Assembly: GCA_030685235.1 (NCBI GenBank)
Contig: MU839079.1
Span: forward strand, 744,001 to 808,000
Direction: 5' to 3'
Length of the DNA: 64,000 nucleotides
Origin: Copromyces sp. CBS 386.78
Lineage: Eukaryota; Ascomycota; Sordariomycetes; Sordariales; Sordariaceae
Below, piece after piece: positions 37,619 through 50,193 of the stretch (positions within the stretch are counted from its first letter, which is position 1; the number at the start of each line of letters is the position of its first letter). The translations under genes were made by a program, and so were the position numbers. The notes under the pieces were generated by a model. The model was given only the letters and a program-made list of their open reading frames with translations, was not told the origin of the DNA and did no database searches.

Positions 37619-38361
37619 GGATATACCATGAGTGGTCTGTATTCCCGCTGATAAGTTGGGAACATTAGTAGGATATGTAGGATTTGATGGAAGGTCAGGT
37701 TAGCGAGGGTATGGAAGTTGAAGGGATAGCGAACCTACTACACCAGATTGTTAAGCACCGAGATGGGAGATCAGTTAGACAACTGTTTAGGTACGCTCCT
37801 TTGGCAAATATCATTTCCATTTGTTGTACTTCTAACGAACAATTATCAACTATTGCGATAATACGCGTCTACCACGAGTTTGCTTGGGCTGATGGCTAAT
37901 CTTATAATTATGATGTTGTTAATTTGTTCTCAAGTGCAACCATTTTCGCTGAACGTACCTTTCCACTCCCACTCCGTGGACAAGGTAGGTATGTATGCCA
38001 CCCGATGGTCGATCCATCTTTCCGCTTTATCCATGTATCCTCGGCTCTAGCGTCTAATAACCATTCTGACGAGCCTGATAAGACCAAACCACCGCTGATA
38101 TCCAAAGCTATGATGTTCTCAGCTTGGCCGGGCCTTCGTATGGTCGATTAAGCATTAGCTTTCTCGAGTCGATGGGATATTCTCAATGTGTTTTTGTCTT
38201 CCGGTGATGATTAATATGTCTTTCCCTCCTTCCTTTCATGTTCCCATGACTTAATTGTCGAATTTCCCTGCGTTTTTCTGCTTGCTTTCTCGCCGAAACC
38301 CCAGGCAAAAGCCCAAGTCCAGGCAGATCCCAACCGGAGAGGATGTCTTGTGTCAAGTTGA
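37619..38361. other. convergent 3' flanks
   Basis: About 740 bp between the stop codons of the His-rich gene (+) and the small hypothetical gene (-). No coding signal. Confidence 0.55.
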
Positions 38362-38970
38362 TTATACCATGCCGTCCTCTTTCTCCACCTTAACCCTCCT
38401 CATCCGTCTCGCCAACGCCGCAAGATTCCGAAGCGGAGCCTTGACCATCACTTCATATGCATCCATCCAACCTAGCTCAGGCTCTCGCTCCTCTTCTTCT
38501 GGGTTGTTGGAGGTGTGCGTGGACACGGAAAAGAATTCTTTTATGGGGTGGTTGTGGATTGTATCTTGATCATGTAACGAGTGCTGCTCTTGACAGATGT
38601 GGTCTTCGAGGCTGTTGCTGTGGAGCCCGGTTTCGAGGTGGGGGAGGAGCTTGAAGTTTTGGGTTGCTGTGCGAGGACGGAGGAAGTGGTGGTTGGGGGT
38701 GTTGTTCGGGGTGATGGAATTGCTGGAATTGTTGGAAGGGTTGGAGGAGGGGTTGTTCGGGTTGGCAGCGTTGGCAGAAGGGGGAGGTTGTACGTATCTT
38801 GGCTTTGATGTCGCCGAAGATGGTGAGAGATATGTAGTTCCGGTCGTGGTAGTTGGGGCCGTGGCCGCGATGGGATTGGGAAGGTTGACGGCGTGGCTCC
38901 CTGGGCGACCGGGTGCAGAGGAGGCGTAGCTCGATAGGGTGCTGAAGCTGGCTGCTCCTGGAGAAGCCAT
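38362..38970 (-). CDS. small hypothetical protein, Ser/Asn/Pro-rich
   Basis: I do not recognise it. The open frame runs from the ATG at 38970 (MASPGAASFSTLSSYASS) to the stop at 38362, 202 aa; the frame stays open upstream to 39153, but MASPGAASF is the more plausible start. The first half is Ser/Pro/Thr-rich with an Asn/Ser/Pro stretch (NPNNPSSNPSNNSSNS). The second half (HFLRPRTATQNFKLLPHLE ... GWMDAYEVMVKAPLRNLAALARRMRRVKVEKED) looks like a real folded or helical C-terminus with a basic end. It diverges from SURF1, with which it shares a 784-bp promoter region. An unrecognised intron is possible. Confidence 0.62.
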   Translation of the reverse strand: MASPGAASFSTLSSYASSAPGRPGSHAVNLPNPIAATAPTTTTGTTYLSPSSATSKPRYVQPPPSANAANPNNPSSNPSNNSSNSITPNNTPNHHFLRPRTATQNFKLLPHLETGLHSNSLEDHICQEQHSLHDQDTIHNHPIKEFFSVSTHTSNNPEEEEREPELGWMDAYEVMVKAPLRNLAALARRMRRVKVEKEDGMV

Positions 38971-39754
38971 CTTGGGCGTTGCTTGAGACGGACAGCCCTG
39001 TATGGAGGTGGTATCTAGCAATTGGATATTCGATGCGAAGATAGACGAAGGAGGGCAGGTCCAGGTTTGACGGATGTTAAGTGCACTTCCTTTTGAGACT
39101 TGATCTGGTTTTCTCTTAAGGTGTTTAATGAATAACAAGTCTGCGGCCTCCATGCACCATCAACCTGGAAGTGGATGGAACCTAAGTTATGAAGCCCCAA
39201 AACCGGGCCTGCCCTATGCCCGGAAAGAGGCACTTGGAATAATTCGGACCTGCCTCATTTCGAGACTGCATGGAGGCGCTTCACTACACAATCCAGAGGG
39301 GTGGCTAAGCATCAGCTTAGAACCAAGGCCGTCTGAACAATATACTTTCCGAGTTACACACAGCTTGTTGAGTCTGATATCATGGACCATCAAGGTTGAT
39401 TGCAAGTCCGTCTTCAACATGCCCCGACCCCCACTCAGCAACCACTTACACGACCCCTGGCGCCAAGCAACCTATGGTGGGGCACATCAAACAGGAACTG
39501 CAGCGGCCCCGGCCCTGGCTGTTCGGATGGAAACGCCCCACACATCATAGCGGGGCATTGCCCAGAACTTTAATCGGAGCAAAACAGCAGCTCCGGCAAT
39601 GACGAAGTTCGTCCGCATCTTTCCCCAGCTTCTGTTTCGTCATATGCTGGTTGCTTGATTGTTGTTGTTAGCGATCACCACATACCCAACCTTACCTACC
39701 TCTACGGTCGATTGATTGACCGACCGACCGAACTGACGAGCGAACGAACGGACA
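38971..39754. promoter_or_regulatory. divergent promoter (small hypothetical / SURF1)
   Basis: 784 bp between two divergent start codons. No additional gene. Repeated GACCGACC/GAACGAAC tetramers occur at about 39715-39750 just before the SURF1 start. Confidence 0.5.
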
Positions 39755-41116
39755 ATGGCAGCCAGCGGGAGCATATTCCAGTGCCTCCTGCGCACGTCGC
39801 AGCAGAGCTTGGGAAAGAGGGCAGCTCAGATCATCATCCCAAGACAATCAACAGCAACAGCAGCGCCGCGATTCACGACAGCTAGACTCGGCAGCAAGGC
39901 TAAGGCTACCTCGACTCCCCGCCGCCAATTCACCACCTCGTCCACGCGCCGACAGGGTCCACAACCCGGCGATAACCCCAACTTTACTTCCATCGTCGAT
40001 AACCCTCCCGAGCTTGTCCGGGCTGGCAAGAGACATGGCAAGGGATTGATTATTCTAGGTACGTCCCGTCCGGGGCAAGACTACCATGGGCCCTTCCTAC
40101 CTCTTCATATTTCATCCGAATAACCCACAAGCTCAACAAGCACTGCCGCTTCATCTCAAACTTAACTAACCCAATCGCCCGTCCCACAGCCATCATCCCC
40201 ATCACCGCCTTCTTCCTCGGCACCTGGCAAGTCTACCGCCTCAAATGGAAAACCGAATTAATCGCCAAATGCGAAGACCGCATCATCCGGCCACCCCTCC
40301 CGCTCCCTCCGCGGGTTGACCCAGAAGCCATCGCCGACTTCGACTACCGCCGCGTCTACGCCGAGGGCGTCTACCGACACGACCAAGAGATGCTGATCGG
40401 CCCGCGCATGCGCGACGGCGAACAGGGCTACATGGTCGTCACCCCCCTTGAAAGAGATGATGATCCGAGCAGCAAAGTGCTGGTCAACAGGGGGTGGGTG
40501 AGCAAGAAGTTTGCCGACCAGAAGAGCAGGCCGGACAGCGTCAAGCAGGGCGAAAAAGTCCGTGTGGAGGGCATGCTGAGAGAGCCATGGAAGAAGAACA
40601 TGTTCACGCCGGAGAACAGGCCGGATATTGGCGAGTTTTACTTCCCGGATGTGAAGCAGATGGCCGAGTTGACGGGCAGTCAGCCGGTGTGGATTGAGCA
40701 GACTATTGGTGGGTATCTCTATTTTTACCAGTTATGGACATGGCGGTCCTGCCCCTATACTGGTTATGATGGCTATTCTAAGCTGGTGCTTGGTAACTAA
40801 CGTATACTGTGTGCGGCGCAGTCCCTGATATCATCACTGTCTACGACTACGAGGCCCGCGGTATCCCTATCGGCAGAGTCGCCGAGGTCAACCTTCGCAA
40901 CACCCATGCCCAGTACATCTTTACATGGTATGTCCCAAACGATGCTTCACTCCACTCCTCCTCGGCGTACTTCGCGGTATTACGAGCACATCAGCGCCCG
41001 ACTAACACATATTCAGGTACGGTCTTGCTGCTGCCACCTCCATCATGTTCTGGCTCGTGGTCAAGAAGCCCGCGAACCAGATTACCAAGCGTGTTAAGAT
41101 GAACAAGAGCTGGTAA
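39755..41116 (+). CDS. shy1: SURF1/Shy1 cytochrome c oxidase assembly factor
   Basis: Four exons: 39755-40058, 40190-40708, 40822-40927 and 41017-41116, giving 342 aa. The introns have branch points CTTAACTAAC, TAACTAAC and GACTAAC. The N-terminus is Arg/Ser/Thr-rich without acidic residues, a mitochondrial presequence. The first membrane helix is followed by the family signature FFLGTWQVYRLKWK (about residues 109-122). The central domain contains DYRRVYAEGVY, VVTPLE and VLVNRGWV. The second helix, near the C-terminus, is YGLAAATSIMFWLVV. SURF1 proteins sit in the inner mitochondrial membrane with two helices flanking an intermembrane-space domain and assist Cox1 haem insertion. The length is near the family average. 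The stop codon is only 70 bp from the stop of the convergent CENP-T gene. Confidence 0.96.
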
Positions 41117-41186
41117 ACATGATGTTGTGAAGTGGGTAAGGATGCCTTGCTTTGCTTTGTTACATGTCAGTAGTGGTAACAAACAC

Positions 41187-43065
41187 TCATGTCACTTCCT
41201 CATCCTCGCCTCCAGCCCCGGTACGACTGGAAGATGCTGTAGCCTTTCGGCGCTTCTTGGCCGGTACGGGTGGTGTCATCCTCAGTTCCTGGAGGAGCTC
41301 TCTAGGAAGGTATCGTTGCGCCAAAGCGAACGGTGTGGTTTGGGCGTTGGTTTGACGTTGTCTTGGAAGAGTAACCCAGTCAGCCCCTCGTGTACTATAG
41401 GATAAAAGGAAAGAAGTGTACAAAGAAGATCGAGTTTCACACAGGATATGCAAAAAAAGATACCCAGGGATCATCGATGGAACGAACATACCTCTTCATC
41501 AAAGTGAGCATGTCACTCATATCAATAGTCTTGCGATGCGCGTGCTTCGCGTACGCCGACAAGTCATCTCCCAGCTGCTCAAAGAACCAATCCGAAGCCT
41601 GCATAATCGCCTTGAGCGCTTCAGGCGAGATGTTACCCTTCGCGCCGCTCGTCTTGGCAAATGTTTGCGCCAACCGCTTGACCATGGCTGGGGGGAGTGA
41701 GGTGTACTCGATGCCGTGTTTGGAGATCTTTTTGGTGGCTTTGATCTTGGAGAAACCTCCTCGTCCTTCACCGCCCTCTTCCCGAAAGAATCCGAGTCTT
41801 TCCCGTGCCGCCGCCGCCGATAATGATACCCTCATCGCAGTTGTTGGTGTGTAACCCGATAACCTCGTCATCTCTTCGTCTGAGCCTGCTGCCTGGTCTA
41901 GATTGTTGTCCAGGTCCATACCGTCATCATCATAATCGTCAAATATCGGTCCAATGTCATTTCCGTCGTCGTCATCGTAACTGTCGCTCCTCCGATCCAT
42001 CAACTCCGCAAAACCTCCGTCTCCGCCTTGGCCACTTGTCGCCGCTGCCGCTTCAGCAGCTTGACCCTCCACCATCTCAAACTGCCTCGTGGGAGAAGCA
42101 ATCATGAACGTCGTCGTGCTCTCGTCCATCCCCACCGGCACCTCAATGTGGAAATCACTATCCCTTCCTCCAGCTCCCAGCAATAGCCCCATCCCGCCTT
42201 CATGACCAATCGTCTCCCGTCTCCTCGTCTCGTCCGAGTCCAACCTGCTGAATTCATCCGGGATCCTATCCTCGGCGTTTCCGAACTCGTCATCTTCAAT
42301 AGCTCCGGCAGGTGGAAAGAAGCCCGAATCAATCCCGTCACTTTGTTGCTGTAACTGTGGGAAATCACTCAACCTTCCCATCGAATCCCTCATCATCCTA
42401 TGTCCATCTCTTTCCGGATCCACCCTTCGGGGTAACTCGATACTCTGCACCGTGAAATTCTCCGTCAGATCCTCCAGCCCGGCACTCCGATGTGGTTGCG
42501 GCAGGTCATCGTCTTCCCAATCTTCTTCTTCTGCACCACCACCTAAACCCAGACTCAGTCTCGGCCTCTTGGGCAATTCCTCCTCGTCGTCATCATCCCC
42601 GTATCTACTCCTCGTGGAGATGTCAAAGGTTAATTCCTCTGATGTATCCCCCTCCTCTTCCCCATTTCTTCCACCACCCCCAGTAGCTCCAGAAAGCGCA
42701 GACCCAGGCGAAGAACTACTACTAGGTATCCTCTCGCTCTTGGGCGCTAGCACTTTTCCCAGCTGTAGCAGGAAATTGCGGGGGGTCTCGCGCGCTTCGC
42801 GCAAGGAGCGTCGACGCGCGTGATGAGGCGTTAAGATGGCGGCGCGGCGGGAGTCGATGGCGCGGTAGGCGGCGCGGACATGTGGGGTTAGGTTGGCGTG
42901 GGCGTTGGGGGTGTTGTGGGCGGAGATTAGGAGGCCGCGAGGGGTGCGGGCGCCGGGGCCTGGGGTGTAGGTTCGGGAGATTGGGACTCCGGGCATGGTT
43001 CGGACGGGAATCTGTGATGATTTTGAGGGTGTTCGGGTCGGTGGTTGTGGGTTGTTGTCGGCCAT
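41187..43065 (-). CDS. kinetochore protein CENP-T
   Basis: Two exons, 43065-41492 and 41361-41187 (130-nt intron), giving 582 aa. The start MADNNPQPPTRTPSKSS was chosen because the extended upstream frame is low-complexity. The N-terminal and middle parts are disordered and acidic, with TPxxR/Ser-Pro phosphosite-like motifs (TRTPSKSS, RTYTPGPGARTPRG) of the kind CENP-T uses to bind the Ndc80/Mis12 complexes. The C-terminus is a histone fold (about 456-527; IEYTSLPPAMVKRLAQTFAK, then ASDWFFEQLGDDLSAYAKHA and TIDMSDMLTLMKRQRQ) with a two-helix extension (YLPRELLQELRMTPP) as in CENP-T/Cnn1, which pairs with CENP-W. A basic stretch, KKRRK, follows. The intron splits the histone fold in the codon of Arg after LMK. 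Confidence 0.93.
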
Positions 43066-45412
43066 TTTTGTGGTGGGAGGGGCCTGGCCTGGCCTTGCTT
43101 GGTTGGTTGGAGTGGTTGACTGACAATGGGATGTGTTGCGACGGGATGCGATGAGGTTGGTGGTAATGTTTGGAATGCGCCAAAGCAATGTCGCGCACTC
43201 GCGGACTGCCCGCTTAGGAGTTTGTCGCAAAGCGTGGTGCGAGACTTTATGGTATTGCGAATCGGCGGGGCTGTGGACGGTCGGTGTTGCGAACCGAAGT
43301 TCGGAGGACAGACGCGACAACCGGACGCGTTTCGTTAGACTTGGTTGCTTTGATTGATTGCCAATTGATGAACGGGCGCACTTGCAATTGGAACGGGCGT
43401 TGATTGATCGGCCCCGCTCTTCCTTCCATCGGGCAGCCCGTTGAGTAAATTACCCCACAAATCCGTAGTGGGGCGGGTGCGCCCGACGCTCGGTCAACGC
43501 CCGGGCCACAGCCATGCCGTGGAGGCTCACCAGGGACTTGCCCCTTGGATCATTCTCCACAACATCCCGCGCTGATCTTGTGGTTGTTGTTGTGTTTCTT
43601 GTTCTGCAAAGAGTCTCGTGCTCGCTTGTTTTGCTCAACTTGTCTTGGGCCATCCGTACTCTCGGGAAAGCGGAGTTGATGGACGGTGTCAGTGTCGGCT
43701 TCGTTTAATTCTGAAAATACCTAACTACGTCACGGTGCTTCGGACACTGCGGCATTCCTGCGTACAAGGCTCCCGTTCCGTTGTTACGTCCAGGGCTCCG
43801 GAGATACAGTACACCGCCAAAAAGGGGGATATGGCAGCCGCTGTCAGTACCTAGTTACAGCAATAAGCTACCATTGCCCATTTAGTGGTTGTCCCGTCTG
43901 ACGTTAGAGGTAGGTTGTCACAAATTCACAACTGAAGTAGGCTAAGGTAGAAGCGAATCAGGGGGTCCCCATACAACCATGTCCGTAGCCTCGCGTTCTT
44001 TCCATGGCTTGACTTTTCTCCTCTTGGCGGTTGCTCTGACTGGAGATACATATGTTACAGATTGTGCTTCAAGAGCCGGATCTCAGACGCAACCATCCGC
44101 CATCTGTTTCTTTTAGTCGATGGGGCGTCTGTCAATGGCCGCAGACGTTGCCGTGACAGCAAGCAGCATCGTTTACTCCACCGAGTGCTGTTCCAACAGC
44201 CACTACGCCGATGATATCACCAACAATCGAGCTCCTCCTCTTGAGTGTCGTACGGGAGAACTTCCCCTATCCTCCGAATGCCAACACTTTGAAACAATAA
44301 AGCCCCTGATATGGATATTGGTTAGCGCATCATTGCTAGAGGAGGCCATCCACAAGCGTCCCGATCAGTCCTGTAAGTTGCTTGTTGCTTTTGGCAAAGA
44401 GATATTCAACGAAGAGTGATTCTTTGATTAGCAAGGTGATTGAAGCATTTGACGCCGAGGTGGTAAAGACAGACATCAACCAACTCCCCAATCGAATGCC
44501 ATGCCGCCAACAGAAAAAGTGACGGCACCTTTGGAAGGAATGATGGGAACGCTCCATTTGACTTAATCACCGGCAGAGAAACGGCGGGCTGCCCTTGTTG
44601 TTCAGTGCGGCTTCCCCGCCACGCCGCCACTTGCAGTTGGGAAAGGGACAGTGCGCATTCCCCTTGACCTGGGCAGTTTCTTTGAGTTCTTATCTCGACT
44701 CGTACCTTGGGGTACACTATTGATGTTAGCGCCTGATGATAGTCCTCCGTCATCTGATACTGTGAGACGAAATCGACCTGACCAACTGAGTCTTCAACCA
44801 TGGGATGTCTCGCTCTTTTTACCGCGATACTCTCTCTGCCAAGTCCTCGGGCTGCCAGACTACTTGCGATAAGTCGTCAACAAAAGAGACCAATGGTGAG
44901 AAGCGTCACAAAGAACCTAAGCTACCTGCTCCCAGATCTGCGTGATACAGTACCTTGGTAACAGCCGTAACCTTGAAGGGCACTGACCAGTACGGGGCTA
45001 CAACGGCACGAATGGCAGCGGCCAGCCAGCGGCCACCAACCACTGGGCTCTAACGGGCGCCCAGTGGGCAGTCCAGGCGCGCCCCAGGGCATGGAAATTC
45101 CCAGCCTACATACTCCCTGTCTCCGCCCGCTTCCCGCCTCTTGAACGAGGACCATTTTGAGCACCAGTCAAGACCAAGTGCACCAAGCAGACAAGTCCAC
45201 AAGTGCACCACACCTGCCAGCCTCAACCGATTGCACCGACCGACCCAACCCTTTTTTTTCTGTATCCCAAAGACTTTCTGCCACTCGGATCCGTCACTGC
45301 TTACCTGCTTTCGCATCGACTACAACGACATAAAGTCATAAACAGGTCCTAATCACGAGTCCCTAATACCAATCCCACCACCCCCAAACCAACATCCCCA
45401 GCCATTCCCACA
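43066..45412. other. 2.3-kb divergent intergenic region (CENP-T / RAC)
   Basis: No supported gene. Minor ORFs (for example 44120-44419 +) have no domain. The segment next to the RAC start (45140-45412) is C/A-rich and resembles a fungal 5' leader. Confidence 0.5.
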
Positions 45413-46487
<1,075 letters not shown>

Positions 46488-48502
46488 TTAATTCACCACT
46501 GAACCAACCAAACCAAACCAAACCAGGCATACCACCACCGCCACAACACCATCACAACACCAACGCTCATGAGGCCATTTACCGAGGGCACAACGCACGC
46601 TTTGACATCAACTACAAAACAACAGGGTGTTCCATGGGGATAATTGCGAGGGGACACCATCTATACCCGGCGGACATAATTACATGTTGATGGAGATTCT
46701 CTTTTCCTGGTTGTTCCGATCGTCTCGAAATAAACTCGCAAGCTGGTTTTCGCTTTTTTTCCGTCTTTTATTTTCATCTTTTTCGATCTATCTCACCTCG
46801 TCTAGTACTACTACGCCGAAGAGAAAGAAGCAGAAGTGGAACGATACGATCTTATCTATCTAGTGCCGACCGATTATGCTGGTGTGAAGTGTCCTCCTCC
46901 ACGTAACGGACAGGGAAGGCTGGCTTATAAACACGCGACGACACTCTTTTCAGGTTGATGGTCGTAGGGGAAACCGCTGCGAAGAGGGTTCACATTCAGG
47001 GGGCGGGTATGGGCGAGGAGAGGGAGGAAGTGAGGGATGCGTCAGGTGTCAGATGTGTCGTCGGTTCCTTGGTACGATTTCTCTTGCTCGAGTAGGACGG
47101 AATATACATGAGAAGTTGGGAAGAATGGGGGTGGGTGGGAGATCGTATAGTGGAGGAAGAGAGGGTTAGACAGAGTGAGAAGAGGCAAGAGCGGGATGGG
47201 CTGAAGCGGATTGCAGTTGTAGTTCGGTAGGCTAGATCGAGGGGTTGATATGCAAATTAGTTCAGATCAGGTCGTCGTTCACTGCTTTTTGTGCATTCTC
47301 GGCTAACGGATTAGGTAGCTCCGGTTGACTATATCCGTGGTCTTTCAAGACCATCTGCTACCCTATATGATGTCCAGCCATCCTAACTCCTCCATTGCCA
47401 GTCTCCGTTTTTTTTCATCCATCTGATCACTAAGAGAGAAGAGGCAACTTCACCGCTTCACTTGGATCTTTATCTCCATCCTCATATCACCATCATCACA
47501 ACAGTGAGACGGAAACCTAAGGAGGCACAAAGCGGTAGATAAGTCAGCCTGAGTAACAACATTCTAATTGTTCGGTTTCCTCGACCCCATTTGAAGGTGG
47601 TAGAAGGATACATATAGCTCGGATGGATGAACTGTTAAATCATGAGACGACCCGGCTGATCTCAACACACCTGCCTTGTTTCTCTCTGCTTCCGACTCAT
47701 CTTAGCCTTCCCTCTGATTGACGTATAGTACACGAGCAGTGAAACTTGGGGCCGGTGAATACATCAACTATCAGCTGGAAGCAACCGGCGCAATGAGAAA
47801 TGGAGGTTAATTTGAAATAGTTAGCTAGTATGATTGGTTTGCATATTTTGCGTGAACAGATCACTGACAGTTACGACAATAAATTACAGCCATACTCATC
47901 AGAAACCTCGGGATCACCAAAAAGGGTAGACGCGGTGGGTGTTTGAACCCTGCTATGTGTCGCTGCCAACTCTCTCTCTCTGTGTTCTTACAGTATCCAT
48001 CTGTCTATCGGAAAAAAAAAAAAAAAAAAAGCTCGACGATATATGTAAAGGCACAGGATCTAAGGGGTATCATAAGGCTCCTTGCTCTCTGACTCCTGTA
48101 AACAGAATCCGAAGTTGATATGTACCCATTTCCTCTTTCCACCGTCCCTCAAGGAGAAGCGTAAACCGGCTCTTGGGAATCATAAACAGACACCCCGGTA
48201 TGCAGTAGCAATAGTAATACTAGTATAAACAAAACGTGGACAAGAACACGCTGATAATGACACGAACAAAGGGAAAAGTAAGGGACACCCGCAAGTAACC
48301 AGAACCAACTGAAGTTACCCAGGCAAAGCCCCAGACGTGCGCGCGCTCTCTAGACAAAGCATGGCTTTTCCAAAGCGTATCCAGAAAGCCTTAGCCAAGG
48401 CGCTTCTCGACCCCAGACCGGATCAAACCAGCCGGAGTTTTCGAGTTCTCGTTCCCCGCCATCACTCCATCAATCCTCAAACCCTCGCAAAAGGGAATCC
48501 TC
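46488..48502. other. convergent 2.0-kb 3' region (RAC / NOP6)
   Basis: No supported gene. A run of about 20 A occurs at 48011-48030 and a CTCTCT run at about 47971-47981. The stretch is longer than expected for two 3' UTRs, so a noncoding transcript could be present. Confidence 0.5.
48011..48030 (+). repeat. poly-A tract
   Basis: An uninterrupted run of about 20 A in the RAC/NOP6 intergenic region. Confidence 0.85.
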
Positions 48503-49748
48503 CTACCACTTCTTGAAGCCACCACCACCACGGCCACGGCCACCACCGCCGCGACCGCCACGTCCACGTCCACCGCCACGACCCCGACCGCCACCGCGAC
48601 CGCGACCACCAAAGCCACCACCACCACCATTGTATCCATCGTCGTACTCATCATCACCACCATTAGCACCGGTACCGTCCAAGTCCACACGCGCTCTTCT
48701 CGAAGGGTGGATACCATCCTCGTCGTTCCTCTCGGGTGCAGCAGGAGGAGCACCAGCAGCACCATCAGCAGGAGCTTCAGCCTTCTTGGCGGCCTTCTCG
48801 ATCTTGGCCTTCTCCTGGTTCTGCTGGCGGTTCAGACGCTCCTCGTTGAGCTTGCGGTTCTTCTCCTTGATCTTGTCTTGGCGGTGGGCGGTTTTGCCTC
48901 CTCCGCCGGCGCTGTTTTTATTTCATTTCTATTAGCATTTGCGGTTGTAATGCAATAATAGGCAGGTAGGAAGGGATGCAACGGGAAAGGGAAAAGGGGA
49001 GGGGAAAGGAAAGAACAAAAACTAACCTCAACTCAACATTAATCTTCCTCGGCACACCCTTATCATCCAACATCTCGCTGTGGTGGAACTTCTCCAGCGC
49101 CGTCTTCATGTGGTCGAAGCGGCCGAACTCGACAAAGGCGGTGCCCTTGGACTTGGTCGGGTTGTCGCGGTGGGTGAGCAGGCGGACCGAGATGGGATGC
49201 ACCGACGCAAAGTGCTCCTTGATGGTGTCGGCGGTGGCCGAGTAGGGCATGTTGCCGACGAAGATGATGAAGCGGGCGCCCTTGGCGCCGGTGTTGGCAT
49301 TTTCTTCCTCCTCGTTGGTAGCCTCTTCGCCGTCCGCACCCTCCTCCTTCTCCTCGGCGGCCTTGGACTCCTCGGTCTTGTTCTCCTTGTTCTTCTTCTT
49401 ATCCTTCTTCTTGTCCTTCTTGCTTTTCTTGTCGGTGGATTCCTCGGCCTTGGTCTCTTCGGCGGCGGGGGTGGACTCCTCGGTGGCGGCGGCGGCCTTG
49501 TCCTTCTTCTCCTTCTTGTCCTTCTTCTTGTCCTTCTTTTCCTTCTTCTTCTCCTCCTTGGGCTCCTCGGCGGTTTCGGTCTTGGACTTCTTGTCCTTCT
49601 TTTCCTTCTTGTCCTTCTTCACCTTGGGAGCCTCAGTCTCGACCTTGGTGGCCTCGGCCTTGCCGGACTCATCGACCTTGCTCTTCTTGATGACGATGTT
49701 GTTGACATCCTCCTCGGCGGTGCGCGAGCGCTTAGTAGACTTGCCCAT
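48503..49748 (-). CDS. nop6: NOP6-like nucleolar RNA-binding protein
   Basis: Two exons, 49748-49027 and 48911-48503 (115-nt intron), giving 376 aa. Residues 1-150 are an extreme Lys/Glu/Asp charged region (KKDKKEKKDKKSK repeats and an EEE-rich end), nucleolar in type. A single RRM spans about 159-240, with RNP2 IFVGNM (162-167) and RNP1 KGTAFVEF (201-208). Immediately after it comes GGGGKTAHRQDKIKEKNRKL, then a basic Gln/Arg helix and a C-terminal RGG domain (GRGRGGG repeats) ending FKKW. This order (charged tail, RRM, GGGGKT... segment) matches fungal Nop6, a 40S/90S pre-ribosome factor. The RGG tail is longer than in yeast. The antisense frame (49080-49757 +) is open only because of the Lys/Glu bias. 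Confidence 0.9.
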
Positions 49749-50193
49749 GTTGACTGATTTGGTTCTGTTTTCGTGTAATACGGGGAAAACTGTTGGATTG
49801 AATTTTTCGGCAAGATCGTAAGAGAGGATCGTTCTTGACAAGTTCTGGATCGCTTCACAAATGGGATAGGGAAGGAAGGAGCGCCTGCTTGTTTTCCCTG
49901 ATTATTTTTTTCTGCCGGTTCAATTGCAAAGGCGGAGAAGGATAAGAATTGGGGTCCGCACTTCCAGTCGCAGCGCAGGGCATGGAGCTTGTCCCGCATT
50001 AGTGGGGCCGACCGCTGCAGTGACAGAAGAACAGTGGAGAAATACCCACAAAAATGCTTCTGCTTCTGGGCCCTCGAGATCTCTCATCTCCACTGTCTTG
50101 TCCTTCTCAACGACATTCAATATCATCATGGCATTAGTTACCAACAATATGAGAGTTTACAAGGCTTCATAACCAATTCCAGCAGAACAAAAA
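49749..50193. other. short intergenic
   Basis: 445 bp between the NOP6 start and the ankyrin-gene stop, both on minus: the NOP6 promoter. No gene seen. Confidence 0.6.

Noticed and set aside
49080..49757. 225-residue Leu/Gly-rich plus-strand ORF resembling a membrane protein
   Set aside because: Antisense of the Lys/Glu-rich region of NOP6 (CTT/CTC/TTC codons read as Leu); no start context and no neighbours.
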